Origin: Raffaelea ambrosiae
Lineage: Eukaryota; Ascomycota; Sordariomycetes; Ophiostomatales; Ophiostomataceae
DNA length: 64,000 nucleotides
NCBI GenBank assembly: GCA_002778195.1
Contig: PCDI01000002.1
Span: forward strand, 868,001-932,000
Direction: 5' to 3'
Position 1 is the first letter of the stretch; each line of letters opens with the position of its first letter. Of this stretch, positions 1 through 9,200 are shown piece by piece. The notes beneath the pieces were generated by a model. The model was not told the DNA's origin and made no database searches. It worked only from the letters and a program-made list of their open reading frames with translations. Made by a program: the position numbers and the translations under genes.

Positions 1-1519
1 CAAGCCGGAAGCTTTTTTGGGTGGCCACATCGAATGTCTGGCCTTTGATGGAATCCAGCAGACAAACCCCAGCATCGACGGGCGGCCGTACCCCAACACA
101 CTCCGTCCTATCACGCGTACGAACCGGACCACCTTGTCTGTACGGTAGCATTGTTTCGGCCTGTAGCCTGGCCGATGCGAGGAAAATCACACTCTGCAAA
201 GATTTGTCACGGGGCCGTCGTCGCTCACGGATGATCGGTATGATTGTACTGTAGTCAGTACACAGACGGCCATTGTGCCTGCATAGGGCAGTTTCGTGTT
301 CACAAGACCCTGGGGGCTCTCGTAGTGGGTGCCCAGTTTGCGCTGCACCGGGGATACCTGCTCGATGAGAAGGGCAATGTATACGTGGCCCGGGTTTGTG
401 CAGACCATATCCCGCCACACCCTTCTCGTATGCAATGACGCAGCGCACGCAGTGATCAAGCGCTGGAATGGTGGTGGCATTTGAAAGATACCATCGTTTA
501 CTACTGCTAAACAGAAGGCCAATCGATCTAGACGGCTAGAAGTCTATCAAGGACGTAAAGACTGGACGTCTCTGGCTTTGAACGACGTCACTGCCCTTGC
601 CGGAACGGGCGGAGTGCATTGAAGGGGCCTGTTTTCATCATGATGTACCGAGCCGCCCAATCATGACGGAAGTGCGAGTTTCTTCCGCATGGGGGCACAA
701 ACTCCCACTCGGGGCATTCTTCTCGCCTACTTCCCATGTAGCTTGCTTTCTGCGATGCGGCCCGGCTGGTGGTTCAAAGAGTTGTCAAGGAAAGCAGTGG
801 GGAGGTTGAAGCATGCGAGTTCTTGGGGGGGTTTTTTTCTTTCTCTCCTTTGAACTACCATGTCAGTTGAGCGCGGGAAGCATTTTGTGTAACCAGAGAA
901 GTCTGTGCAGCCATCCCTTTAACTGTCTGTAGATAACATCATTTGGCCCCAGGAAGATAGGGGGCGAGGCAAATTTTGGTTTGATATGTTCTGATCATCT
1001 CCCGCTGCCGGGACACTGTGCGCCTGTTTACAAGGACATGAGAAGCTATGCGCAGTCTTTCTTGTTCTTTGATCTTCGCAGCATCAAGAAGTATTGAAAG
1101 AATCATCTACCATCGATGTGCTTCCAGCGGGATGCTCTTCTTTCAATCTGCGAGTCCTGTGGCTCTCTTCTGGCTTTGTTATACGAAGGAATTCGGTCAC
1201 CAGTTTTGAAACACAACTCTGTGGTTCTTTATTCTTCTTGATCAGGATCCCCCATGCCGCCTTTTCTCCCCTTGCTCTTCGAAACAGATATCTTGGGGGA
1301 GAGGGGGTAGTTCGAAGAGAAAGCATGAGCGACAGACAAGTATAAATGGCCCCAGCTATCCCTCGTGAACATGTCTGTTATTTCGAATCAAGAAACGCAA
1401 CAGAAATCAAAGCATTATCCCACAGTATTTCAAATTACGAGCAAGTCCTACTTGTGCATTTGTGAGGAAGAGACTGCCATTCTCTTGGAAACGTTCTTGG
1501 GCTAACACGCAAAAGCAAA
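1..1519. other. Intergenic or unrecognised, no gene supported
   Basis: Short reading frames exist on both strands here, the longest being 111 codons on the minus strand at 187-522, but none shows a recognisable motif or the GC-rich third positions of the confident genes in this window. A gene interrupted by introns or cut by the left edge cannot be excluded. T-rich tracts near 825-845 are ordinary spacer sequence. Confidence 0.5.
1341..1346 (+). promoter_or_regulatory. Possible TATA box for the small ORF at 1520
   Basis: A TATAAA hexamer lies about 175 nt upstream of the ATG at 1520. The distance is acceptable for a fungal promoter with a leader. It is the main contextual support that the small downstream reading frame is transcribed. 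Confidence 0.3.
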
Positions 1520-1747
1520 ATGTGTACGAACTTAATCAGCACCGAGTCTTACGTCTGCAAATGTGGAAAAAAATGGGACGCAAAGCCTCAACAAACGCTC
1601 AAGGAATGCGAAACCGCCTGTAAAAAAATCAAGGATACTGAAATGGCCTCGAATAAAAGCGGGAAAACATGCTCTGCATGCCAGGAGAAGGAAGAAGCAA
1701 CTGGAAGCCAGGACAGAGAGCGTCTGCCAGATTTTACATTCCCCTAG
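1520..1747 (+). CDS. Small Cys-rich hypothetical protein (75 aa)
   Basis: This uninterrupted frame of 75 codons starts at an ATG in an A-rich context (AAAGCAAAATG) typical of fungal starts. It begins MCTN, then carries a C-x-C-G-K-K-W stretch, two further spaced cysteines and a C-S-A-C pair. There is no signal peptide and the protein is Lys/Glu rich, so a cytosolic or nuclear place is more likely than secretion. The MCT start followed by Cys/Gly resembles a loose group of short fungal proteins I have seen annotated only as hypothetical; this is an impression, not a match. Codon use is less GC-biased than in neighbouring genes, which could mean chance, recent origin or low expression. Function unknown. 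Confidence 0.42.
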   Translation: MCTNLISTESYVCKCGKKWDAKPQQTLKECETACKKIKDTEMASNKSGKTCSACQEKEEATGSQDRERLPDFTFP

Positions 1748-2748
1748 TCTCATGTGCGGTGTCTCGCTCTATCAAACTTTCCAACACAAGCAGACGCACT
1801 CGGCTCTCTGAGAACCTTCGCTCATGCTTGTGCATCCTGGTGTGCTCGCACTTCCAGCCTTTTCCACATCGTGTCTGCGAATACCTTGTCGTGGACTTAC
1901 TCTTTTGCTACCACCTATGACGGATGTGGGCTAGAATGGGCGAGGAATCCTTGATGTATGGCACATGAATAGTTCAGAATTGGAAAATGAGAAAAGAAAA
2001 TTGAAAAAAAATATATATATTGTTAACCAACCCGTCTTGGGAGGTCTTCCTGGGGCGGGTGTCGGTTTGAATCCACGCAATTGCATCTGGTCAATCGTTT
2101 TAGGCGATACAACGGTCGTGTGAACATTCTCCCGGATTCATCTTCTTTCCCTTCAAGAAGGCAACTATTATTAGTTGTATGGTGAATTCCTACGTGTTGT
2201 ACGACGATAGGTATGTTGCTCATCGTGGAATCGGCACAGTGCACTTGCCGTGGCATCTTCTGGCACTGTCACCGGCACACAGTACAAAGATATGGCCAGC
2301 CATTCTGCCTTCCGTGGACGTCCAACGCAGCACACCGTAGACAAGCCTCTCCCACAAGGCTGTGGTCCCTCTTGGTGGACGAACGATCCAATCCGACCAG
2401 CCCTGTCGAAAACGGGCATTTTCCCGGAGGGGGGAACATGAATGGTGGAGAATTAAGCGACGGGTAATTCTCCGTTGTCCAAGCTTTCAGCAAGAGGCGC
2501 TGGGCGAGAAAGAGGTTAGGGGGGGAAGAGTGGGTGGGCCAGCGGGCGGATCAGCGGCTGTGGGTGGGGCGCAACATCATAACGGCGAAGAGTACCCCTC
2601 ACAAGCTGTGGTCGACCCTGGCCGGAGGCACCTCCGTACTGTCGCCGGCGATGCGCCTCGGCCAACGAGGGCGTCTGGCGGTAATTGGGCAGGGGCTGGC
2701 AGGGGCTGGCCAGGGCCGGCCATCGGGGTGGTGTTGTTGCGACAGGGG

Positions 2749-2754
2749 TATAAG
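2749..2754 (+). promoter_or_regulatory. Probable TATA box of lgd1
   Basis: TATAAG sits at the end of a G-rich stretch, about 295 nt before the lgd1 ATG. No better candidate lies between it and the start codon. Confidence 0.4.
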
Positions 2755-2767
2755 ACGCAATGGGGCC

Positions 2768-2774
2768 CCACCAA
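2768..2774 (+). promoter_or_regulatory. CCNCCAA-type galacturonate-response-like motif
   Basis: CCACCAA matches the core of the element (CCNCCAA, often followed by T) reported upstream of D-galacturonate-induced genes in Aspergillus and Botrytis and bound by GaaR. Here the next base is A rather than T, and the site lies just downstream of the TATA-like sequence. A seven-base match can arise by chance. Confidence 0.25.
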
Positions 2775-3046
2775 AGCTTGGTAGCGATGGCTGCCATTGA
2801 CATCGTGACATTCTGACGAGGGACAGGCAACGCTTGCCGTGGCACAGCACAAAACAGCTCCGCGGAAACTCTCTGACTCGTGGAAGTTCCTGGCCATTCC
2901 GGGTCATTTCTTGTGGCTCGTAGCATCGGAAGGCAGCTCTTCGCAGGTCCAAACGGGAGCGTCACAGATTTCGTTTGCGAGTTGTCGGCTCAGTCCACTT
3001 GTGGCCCTTTTGTCAACGCCAACTGCCCAGCGTCCACTCATCTACC

Positions 3047-4498
3047 ATGCCTGACATCACCATCACCGGGTGGACAACCCGCGATGTCCGCTTCCCGACG
3101 TCCCTCGACAAGACCGGCTCCGATGCCATGAACGCGGCCGGCGACTACTCGGCCGCCTACTGCATCCTCCAAACCGACTCGGAATTCTCTGGTCACGGCA
3201 TGGTACGTTTTTCTGTCCTCGCTTCGCTCGTTTTTGTCCTCACTTTGTCTTCTGTCCTCGCTTCATTCAATCTTAAAAGATCCATACTAAGCCCCCCCCA
3301 GACCTTCACCATCGGCCGTGGCAACGACATTGTCTGCGCGGCCATCAACTACGTCGCCGACCGCATCCGCGGCCGCACCCTCGCGTCCCTCGTCGCCGAC
3401 TGGGGCGCCACCTGGCGCCACCTCGTCAACGACAGCCAGCTGCGCTGGATCGGCCCCGAAAAGGGCGTCATCCACCTCGCCCTCGGCGCCGTCGTCAACG
3501 CCCTCTGGGACCTCTGGGCCAAGACCCTCGGCAAGCCCGTCTGGCGCATCGTCGCCGAGATGACCCCCGAGGAGGTGGTCCGCTGCATCGACTTCCGCTA
3601 CATCACCGACGCCCTGACCCCGGAGGAGGCCTTGTCGCTGCTCCGCGCCGCCGCCCCCGGCAAGGCCGCCCGCATCGTCGACGCCGAGCAGAGCCGCGCC
3701 GTGCCCGCGTACACCACGTCGGCCGGCTGGCTCGGCTACGGCGAGGACAAGATGGAGAGCCTGCTGCGGGCGACGCGCGCGGCCGGGTACAAGCACTTCA
3801 AGCTCAAGGTGGGCGGCAGCGTGGAGGCGGACCGGCGGCGCCTGCAGATTGCGCGCCGGGTGCTGGGCTACGACGAGGGCAACGTGCTCATGGTGGACGC
3901 CAACCAGGTGTGGTCGGTGCCGGAGGCGATTGCCTACATGCAGCAGCTGGCCGAGTTCCGGCCGTGGTTCATCGAGGAGCCCACGTCGCCCGACGACGTG
4001 CTGGGCCACAAGGCGGTGCGCGACGCGCTCCGGCCCTACGGCATCGGCGTGGCCACCGGCGAGATGTGCCAGAACCGCGTCGTCTTCAAGCAGCTGCTGG
4101 CATCGGGCGCCATCGACGTCTGCCAGATCGACGCCTGCCGCATGGGCGGCGTCAACGAGGTGCTGGCCGTGCTGCTGATGGCCAAAAAGTTCGGCGTGCC
4201 CGTCGTCCCCCACTCGGGCGGCGTGGGCCTGCCCGAGTACACGCAGCACCTCAGCACGATCGACTACGTGGTGGTGACGGGCAAGCGGTCCGTGCTCGAG
4301 TACGTCGACCACCTGCACGAGCATTTCCTGCACCCGTCGCGCATCCAGGACGGCTACTACACGACGCCGACGGAGCCCGGGTACAGCGTGGAGATGAAGG
4401 CGGCGAGCATGGACCGGTACGCCTTCCCGGGCGAGAAGGGCGTGAGCTGGTGGCAGACGGACGAGGCGAAGTCGATTCTGGAAGGCGAGAAGATTTAG
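3047..4498 (+). CDS. lgd1: L-galactonate dehydratase (450 aa)
   Basis: It dehydrates L-galactonate to 2-keto-3-deoxy-L-galactonate, the second step of the fungal reductive D-galacturonate (pectin) pathway. It belongs to the mandelate-racemase branch of the enolase superfamily. There is one intron, 3203-3301 (99 nt, GTACGT donor, ACTAA branch site); exons 3047-3202 and 3302-4498 give 450 residues, the length I recall for Trichoderma LGD1. Visible active-site landmarks are the metal ligand Asp in VDAN (residue 251), Glu in IEEP (277), Glu in TGEMC (306) and the His of VPHSGG (356). The start MPDITITGW agrees with the family N-terminus; the open frame upstream is leader. The closest alternatives are L-fuconate and L-rhamnonate dehydratases; the near-continuous agreement with recalled LGD1 favours lgd1. 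No other galacturonate gene lies nearby. Confidence 0.93.
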   Translation: MPDITITGWTTRDVRFPTSLDKTGSDAMNAAGDYSAAYCILQTDSEFSGHGMVRFSVLASLVFVLTLSSVLASFNLKRSILSPPQTFTIGRGNDIVCAAINYVADRIRGRTLASLVADWGATWRHLVNDSQLRWIGPEKGVIHLALGAVVNALWDLWAKTLGKPVWRIVAEMTPEEVVRCIDFRYITDALTPEEALSLLRAAAPGKAARIVDAEQSRAVPAYTTSAGWLGYGEDKMESLLRATRAAGYKHFKLKVGGSVEADRRRLQIARRVLGYDEGNVLMVDANQVWSVPEAIAYMQQLAEFRPWFIEEPTSPDDVLGHKAVRDALRPYGIGVATGEMCQNRVVFKQLLASGAIDVCQIDACRMGGVNEVLAVLLMAKKFGVPVVPHSGGVGLPEYTQHLSTIDYVVVTGKRSVLEYVDHLHEHFLHPSRIQDGYYTTPTEPGYSVEMKAASMDRYAFPGEKGVSWWQTDEAKSILEGEKI

Positions 4499-4587
4499 GG
4501 GAGGAGAGTTTGAAGAGCCTTGACAGTCTTGGGAGAGCCTTGTCAAAGAAATCAGGACAGGGCACAGAAAGAAACACGAGTCAGACA

Positions 4588-4748
4588 GGGGTCAAGCAGC
4601 AAAGTTTGCTTGTCCGCAGGGCAACGATGGCATCCTGCATAGACTTGGGGAAAAAAAAAAGTCTATCCTCAAGGGGTCAGGCAGCAAGTTTGCCTGTCCG
4701 CAGGGCAACGATGGCATCCTGTATGGACTTTGGAAAAGTCTATCCTTA
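4588..4748. repeat. Tandem duplication with three hairpins per copy
   Basis: Two copies, about 4588-4670 and 4673-4748, are offset by 85 nt and nearly identical through their centre. Each copy can form three hairpins. Hairpin 1 pairs 4593-4598 with 4607-4612 in copy 1, and 4678-4683 with 4691-4696 in copy 2. Hairpin 2 pairs 4616-4620 with 4634-4638, and 4700-4704 with 4718-4722. Hairpin 3 pairs 4639-4646 with 4659-4666, and 4723-4730 with 4736-4743. In hairpin 1 an A:T pair in copy 1 is G:C in copy 2. Hairpins 2 and 3 each keep pairing through a G-T (G-U) wobble. The element begins 90 nt after the lgd1 stop, so it may lie in the 3' untranslated region. It resembles no element I know. Confidence 0.8.
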
Positions 4749-5065
4749 TGAGCCACAAAGGCGTTCATAGTCAGCATAGATGAATGGCATTTTCAGTGAT
4801 GTTTCAACTACAGTTCTTTGTCTCGTTGATATGGTCCACTTTTCACTTTGACCTCCTTCCATGTTCACCCTTGTTCATCCTTCATGTTCAGCCGTCAGAT
4901 CTGATCTTTCTCTCTCATCTTCCGCCTTTCATTCTTCCTTCCTCACCCCCCTTTCTCCCTTCTTTCATTTTTTCGATGACTTTCTCCCATGCTCGTCCTT
5001 ATCAACTTCACTTCCCCCATATGCATACTTCTTTCCGCTTCACGCTCGTACTTATTCCCTTCCAC
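4749..5065. other. Short convergent spacer
   Basis: This pyrimidine-rich spacer lies between the hairpin repeat and the stop codon of the minus-strand gene. I see no gene or further structure. Confidence 0.6.
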
Positions 5066-6318
5066 TTACACCTCCACGAGAAACAACACGGCAATGCCCA
5101 TCACCGGATACAACGACCCATCATCCGCCGTCATGCCCTTATGCTCCGTCAGGTTGTAGTACGCCGTCACATTCCATTCGTCGTCGGAGTTGGTCTGGCC
5201 CAGACCCCAGCAGTTCTGGATCGACGACAGGTGGCGCCAGATGGTCATGCCCTCCATCCCCTCCATCCCATCCATCCCATCCATCCCCCCCATCGTGTCG
5301 TTCATCGGCTCCAGATACCCGGGCGTCTCGCCGTAGTGCGCCACCGCCTGGCACACCGTCTCGTCGTTCTTGGCCACGTCCAGCACCAGCCCGCCGTCGT
5401 GCAGGTGGCTGACCACCACCAGAATGTCGTACGTCTTGTCTGTCGTGTTGGTGATCGTGTACGGCGACCAGGGCCCGCCAAACTGCGGCAGCGTCACCGC
5501 GCCGCCGTCCTGCGGCACCGCCACGTCGGATCCGTTGATGTAGGCGCCGCAGGGGCCGTCAATGTCGAGCCAGACGGGGACCACCGCGTCGAACTTGGGG
5601 CCGCCGAGCAGCTCGCTGCTGTTGGCCGGCAGGTACTCCCAGATGATAGTGACGACGCCCTCGCGGGGCTCGTCGAGCATGTTCATGAGCTGGACGAGGA
5701 AGATGAACGTGTCATTCGGGGCAATGTAGTAACCAGCCGTGCGGGTCCTGGAAAAAGTCAGCATCCCGAGGGAGGAAGCACCGCTTTCACAAACATTCAC
5801 GTCAGGGCTGTCCAGGCTTACCCGTTCACCGTCATGTCAATGGGAATGCGCTCATTGCCAGCGGCAAACGTCCGCTGGGCCGGATACGGCAGACTGGTGC
5901 AGATGGGATCCGGGCGGTTGGCATTGATCATCAGGCCGTGGTGGAAATACATGCTGGTGTTGGTGTTGGCATAAGTGCCGTTGGTGTACTCGAACCCGAT
6001 CTCGAGGCTGGTCACGTAGCAGTCGTGGCACGGCAGCGTCATGATGTTCTCGTAGCTGCCCATGCCGCTGGTGTTGGTGTCGGCATGGGACGGGGCCTGG
6101 TAGGGGCCGTAGCTCATCTTGAAGCGCTCGGCGCCGTACTCGCCAAAGTGGACGGGCACCATGGGATAGCTGGAGATGAGAGGGACGGGCGGGTAGGGGA
6201 TGGGGGGGTTGGCGCTGCTGTCGCGGCCGTGGAGGTCCTGGAGGCCGGTGAGGCTGGTCAGGTCGAAAGCCAGGACAGCCGGGAGGCCAACCAGGGCCAG
6301 GAGACGCTTGGCAAGCAT
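5066..6318 (-). CDS. Secreted SURNod19-like protein, Met-rich (392 aa)
   Basis: Exons 6318-5822 and 5747-5066 are joined over a 74-nt intron (5748-5821, GTAAGC donor), giving 392 residues. The first ATG (6318) begins MLAKRLLALVGLPAVLA, a clear secretion signal. Many N-x-S/T sites suggest glycosylation. Core motifs include a C-H-D-C pair, a YFHHGLMI segment, a VPVWLDID segment and a late SHLHDGG segment, in the order I associate with fungal relatives of the stress up-regulated Nod19 family. Assignment is by recall and tentative. Residues around 320-335 form a run of M-x-G and M-E/D-G repeats with M-x-x-M spacing, often seen in copper-handling proteins. The stop codon overlaps a GTAAGT sequence, so a further 3' exon is possible. 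It converges with lgd1. Function unknown. Confidence 0.7.
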
Positions 6319-7092
6319 TGTCAAGTGTGGAATGGGAAGTGGAGAAAAAAGAGTGTGAAGATTGATGTTGATTAGAGGAGTTTTTCGTCAAGAATAAAAA
6401 TTGTCGAGATGGAATCAAAGCTTGTCGAAATGGAATCAGAGGATATCTCGAGATTCTGGTTGTTGACGGAAAGAAAGGAGAGTAGGAAAGGAGAAGAGAG
6501 GAAGGGAGGAAGAAAGGAAGAGAGAGAAAAATGAAAATAAATACTACTCCTCGGAGTAAACAGAAAAGGAAAGAGCGAGAAGCCTGCAAACGACCCTCTG
6601 CTTATTTAATTACACTCGAAACACAAACGGACCATGTTGCATCATTATGACGAGAACGCCGAGGACGCTGGCCAAGACACGAAGAGATGCAAACAGACAA
6701 GCAGACAAGCAGACAAACAAGCCGAGGCAGAAGTGAGTCTCTGGTGAGAGCAAGGTGAATTCAAACAATCGGGTTGTCAGACAGCCGAGGAGGTCCAGCT
6801 CTGGACGTTGGTTCGGAAGGACCAGACGTCCCTAATTCGCCGACGCCAGACTTCCGAGCAACCTCCCCCATCCTTCGTCTGCACGCGCCCGACAGGCTTG
6901 CATCGTGGCGGCCGTGGCAGGCCTCGAGTGGGCTCATGCCCGCCATTGCTCGGGCTGTTGGTGATATCCCATTATCGTGTCCAGGATACCCCGTCTTCCA
7001 GAATCCGACATCGCCAGCATACCATTCTCTCTCGTTTGCTGGCTCGTCTGCATCGTGTTCTTTTCTGTCTCTGGTCTTGTTCCTTGCTCTAG
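6319..7092. other. Promoter region of the SURNod19-like gene
   Basis: The plus strand at 6450-6530 is almost pure purine, so the minus-strand gene has a pyrimidine-rich leader, as is common before fungal starts. A short repeat of ACAAGCAG lies near 6690-6715. No gene is supported between 6320 and 7092. Confidence 0.6.
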
Positions 7093-7725
7093 TCATCTAC
7101 CAGCCGTAGTCTCCTTCTCGCCTTCCTTCGCATGTCCAGACGTGGCCACAGCCAAGATCTCGTCCTCGAGACCCGGCACGTGCACCACTTGGATGCCTGC
7201 ATCCGCCAGCGTTTTCCTTCCCGTGTTCTCCGCCACAAACTTGTCGGGCTCGGTGACACCCACATACACGGTGACAGAACGCCGTGTCACCACCCGCTCG
7301 GCGTCGTGGCCATCTCCAACGTGCTTGACACCTGCCAGACGTAGCACGCGCTCCACGCACGGCAGGTTGCCGCTGAGGCGAAACGAGCACGGCTCCATGG
7401 TCGTGTACAGCGCCAGCCGCGTGGGCAGCGCCGATTCCGGCAGGAAGGGCAGCGCCTCCTCGGCCACCCCCCGCGTGGCAGCCAGTTTCTGCAGACAGCT
7501 CTGCTCCGCGTGCGTGTTGCCCGGCATCTCCAGCGTGTACCCGGTCTCGAGGATTTGCTCAGCCGTGTTTGTGCCGTCTGCTGCTGCTGCTGCTGCTGCT
7601 GCACCACCCACCAGCACGGCCCCCACGCAGAAGTTGGTGGGCTTTGGTGGCGACTTCTTGGCCTCGACCAGCGCCAGGTGCATGTAGGCCAGGTGGTCCC
7701 CCGGCAGGGGTGTGATGTGATCCAT
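7093..7725 (-). CDS. RIB2-type (DRAP) deaminase family protein (210 aa)
   Basis: This single-exon protein of the cytidine/deoxycytidylate deaminase superfamily has zinc-site motifs T-H-A-E (His72, Glu74) and P-C-x9-C (Cys113, Cys123). The surrounding segments (TTMEPCSxRLSGN, VYVGVxEPDKFVxEN, VPGLEDEILxVAT) agree with the C-terminal deaminase domain of yeast Rib2, which deaminates 2,5-diamino-6-ribitylamino-4(3H)-pyrimidinone 5'-phosphate in riboflavin synthesis. Unlike yeast Rib2 there is no pseudouridine-synthase domain; a stand-alone deaminase of about 200 residues is the form I expect in filamentous fungi. A run of eight alanines near residues 42-49, encoded by a GCA repeat, interrupts the segment before the active site. 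The ATG at 7725 is the only sensible start. The gene is divergent from the J-protein gene, 476 bp away. Confidence 0.8.
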   Translation of the reverse strand: MDHITPLPGDHLAYMHLALVEAKKSPPKPTNFCVGAVLVGGAAAAAAAADGTNTAEQILETGYTLEMPGNTHAEQSCLQKLAATRGVAEEALPFLPESALPTRLALYTTMEPCSFRLSGNLPCVERVLRLAGVKHVGDGHDAERVVTRRSVTVYVGVTEPDKFVAENTGRKTLADAGIQVVHVPGLEDEILAVATSGHAKEGEKETTAGR

Positions 7726-8201
7726 TGTGAAGCTCTGACGGAATGAGAAAGTTTTGAAGCCGCCGTTTTGAAGCCAATTGCGACAGTATTGGGGTTTGGA
7801 GGCCCTGCAATTCAGTGTGACAGCCCCAGCTATACAGCTAGTTCCAGTGGAGAGGTCTGGACTGCAATGGGAAGATTTCGCCGTTGGTGTTCATCAAACT
7901 TCCTCGTCGAGAAGCCATGATTCGTCGTTCAGAGAATGGATCTCAGCGTGTCTTGCTTGTGTGACGCTGACTGCGGCTGGGTGGGGTGCTGACTGAGCAG
8001 GCTGTTGGGGGGGCCGCCCAGGCCAGTTAGCGGCCTCTAGCTGCCCAGACCACCTGTAGGCTGTAGCTGCCCCTCCGACGCGCCCTGACGCGTCTCTATT
8101 AAATTATTTCCCATTAAAGCATTGAAGCTCTTTTCCCTCCGCGCCGATCAGCCTCAATAAGCACATCCTCGTCCACAACAACAACAACAACACAACCCAC
8201 C
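7726..8201. promoter_or_regulatory. Shared divergent promoter, deaminase / J-protein
   Basis: These 476 bp separate the two divergent ATGs and must hold both promoters. CAA repeats just before 8202 form the J-protein leader. I do not see a clear TATA box or a convincing heat-shock element. Confidence 0.5.
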
Positions 8202-9200
8202 ATGTCTTCTGACGACGAGCAGCTCGACCCTCCGTCGGTCGCCGACCCCTACGAGGTCCTGGCCGTCGAGCGCGACGCCACCGCCGACCAGATCAAGTCT
8301 GCCTACCGCAAGGCCGCCCTGCGCTGCCACCCGGACAAGGTCCCCGCCGACAAGAAGGACGAGGCCCACGTCCAGTTCCAGGCGGTCGCCTTTGCCTACG
8401 CGGTCCTGTCGGACCCGGCCCGCCGCAAGCGCTACGACGAGACCGGCTCGACGGCCGAGTCGGTCGTCGACGCCGACGGCTTCGACTGGACCGACTTCTA
8501 CCGCGCCGCCTTTGCCGACGCCGTCTCGGCCGACGCCATCGAGACCTTCTCTAGGAAGTACAAGCTGTCCGAGGAGGAGCGCCGGGACGTGCTTGCCGCC
8601 TACCGCCGCGGCAAGGGCCGCATGGACCGCGTGTACGAGGCCGTCATGCTGAGCAACGTGCTCGAGGACGACACGCGCTTCCGCGCGATGATCGACACGG
8701 CCATCGCCGACGGCGACGTGCCGGCCTTCAAGGCGTACACCGAGGAGACGGCCGCGTCGAAGCGGGCCCGCGCGGCCGCGGCCCGCAGCGAGAGCCGCGA
8801 GGCCGAGGCGTACGCGCGCGAGCTGGGCGTGCACGACAAGCTGTTTGGCAGCGGGCGCCACGGCGACGAGAGCGAGGAGAAGGGCGAGAGCACGTCGCCA
8901 AAGAGGAGCAAAAAGAGCCGGTCGAAAAAAAGCAAGAACGACGACCAGGCCGGTCTGGCGGCGCTGATCCAGAAACGGCAGCAGGACCGGGCGTCTACGT
9001 TCCTGGACGGGCTGGCCGAGAAGTACGGGGCCAACGCGCAGAAGGCCAAGGCCAAGGCCAAGAAGAACAAAAAGGGCAAGAAGCGGGCGCTGGACGAGGA
9101 CGAGGCCGAAGAAGAAGAGGACGACGAGCCGCCCGAGGAGGCGTTCCAGGCGACGGCGGCACGGCTACAGAGCAACAAGGCGAAGAGGGCGAGGAAATGA
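8202..9200 (+). CDS. DNAJC9-like J-domain co-chaperone (332 aa)
   Basis: An N-terminal J domain (about residues 15-82) carries the HPD triad at 43-45, which stimulates Hsp70 ATPase. The following segment, [11 protein letters not shown] then a helical [22 protein letters not shown] region, matches the layout of human DNAJC9, a nuclear protein that chaperones histone H3-H4 and recruits Hsp70. The C-terminal third is Lys/Glu rich, with strings of KKxKK and acidic EEEEDDE that fit a nuclear, histone-binding protein. The frame is uninterrupted, the start context CCACCATG is strong, and the length of 332 fits fungal relatives. Assignment as the DNAJC9 class rather than a general DnaJ rests on the region after the J domain and the absence of Gly/Phe and zinc-finger regions. 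Confidence 0.85.
   Translation: MSSDDEQLDPPSVADPYEVLAVERDATADQIKSAYRKAALRCHPDKVPADKKDEAHVQFQAVAFAYAVLSDPARRKRYDETGSTAESVVDADGFDWTDFYRAAFADAVSADAIETFSRKYKLSEEERRDVLAAYRRGKGRMDRVYEAVMLSNVLEDDTRFRAMIDTAIADGDVPAFKAYTEETAASKRARAAAARSESREAEAYARELGVHDKLFGSGRHGDESEEKGESTSPKRSKKSRSKKSKNDDQAGLAALIQKRQQDRASTFLDGLAEKYGANAQKAKAKAKKNKKGKKRALDEDEAEEEEDDEPPEEAFQATAARLQSNKAKRARK

Larger units (their letters stand above)
1748..3046. other. Upstream region of lgd1
   Basis: There is no convincing gene; the longer frames at 2360-2960 are GC-rich noise on both strands. The segment 2510-2760 is strongly G-rich on the plus strand, holds several short C-G-G-G-G type motifs of the kind bound by CreA-like repressors, and ends in a TATA-like sequence at 2749. 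It probably contains the lgd1 promoter and leader. Confidence 0.5.

Noticed and set aside
187..522. 111-codon minus-strand frame near the left edge
   Set aside because: The composition is not extreme, but there is no motif, no codon bias and no neighbouring exon to join.
3287..4546. 419-codon open frame antisense to lgd1
   Set aside because: It mirrors the GC-rich third positions of lgd1; the translation is His/Val/Ala/Arg-rich with no motif.
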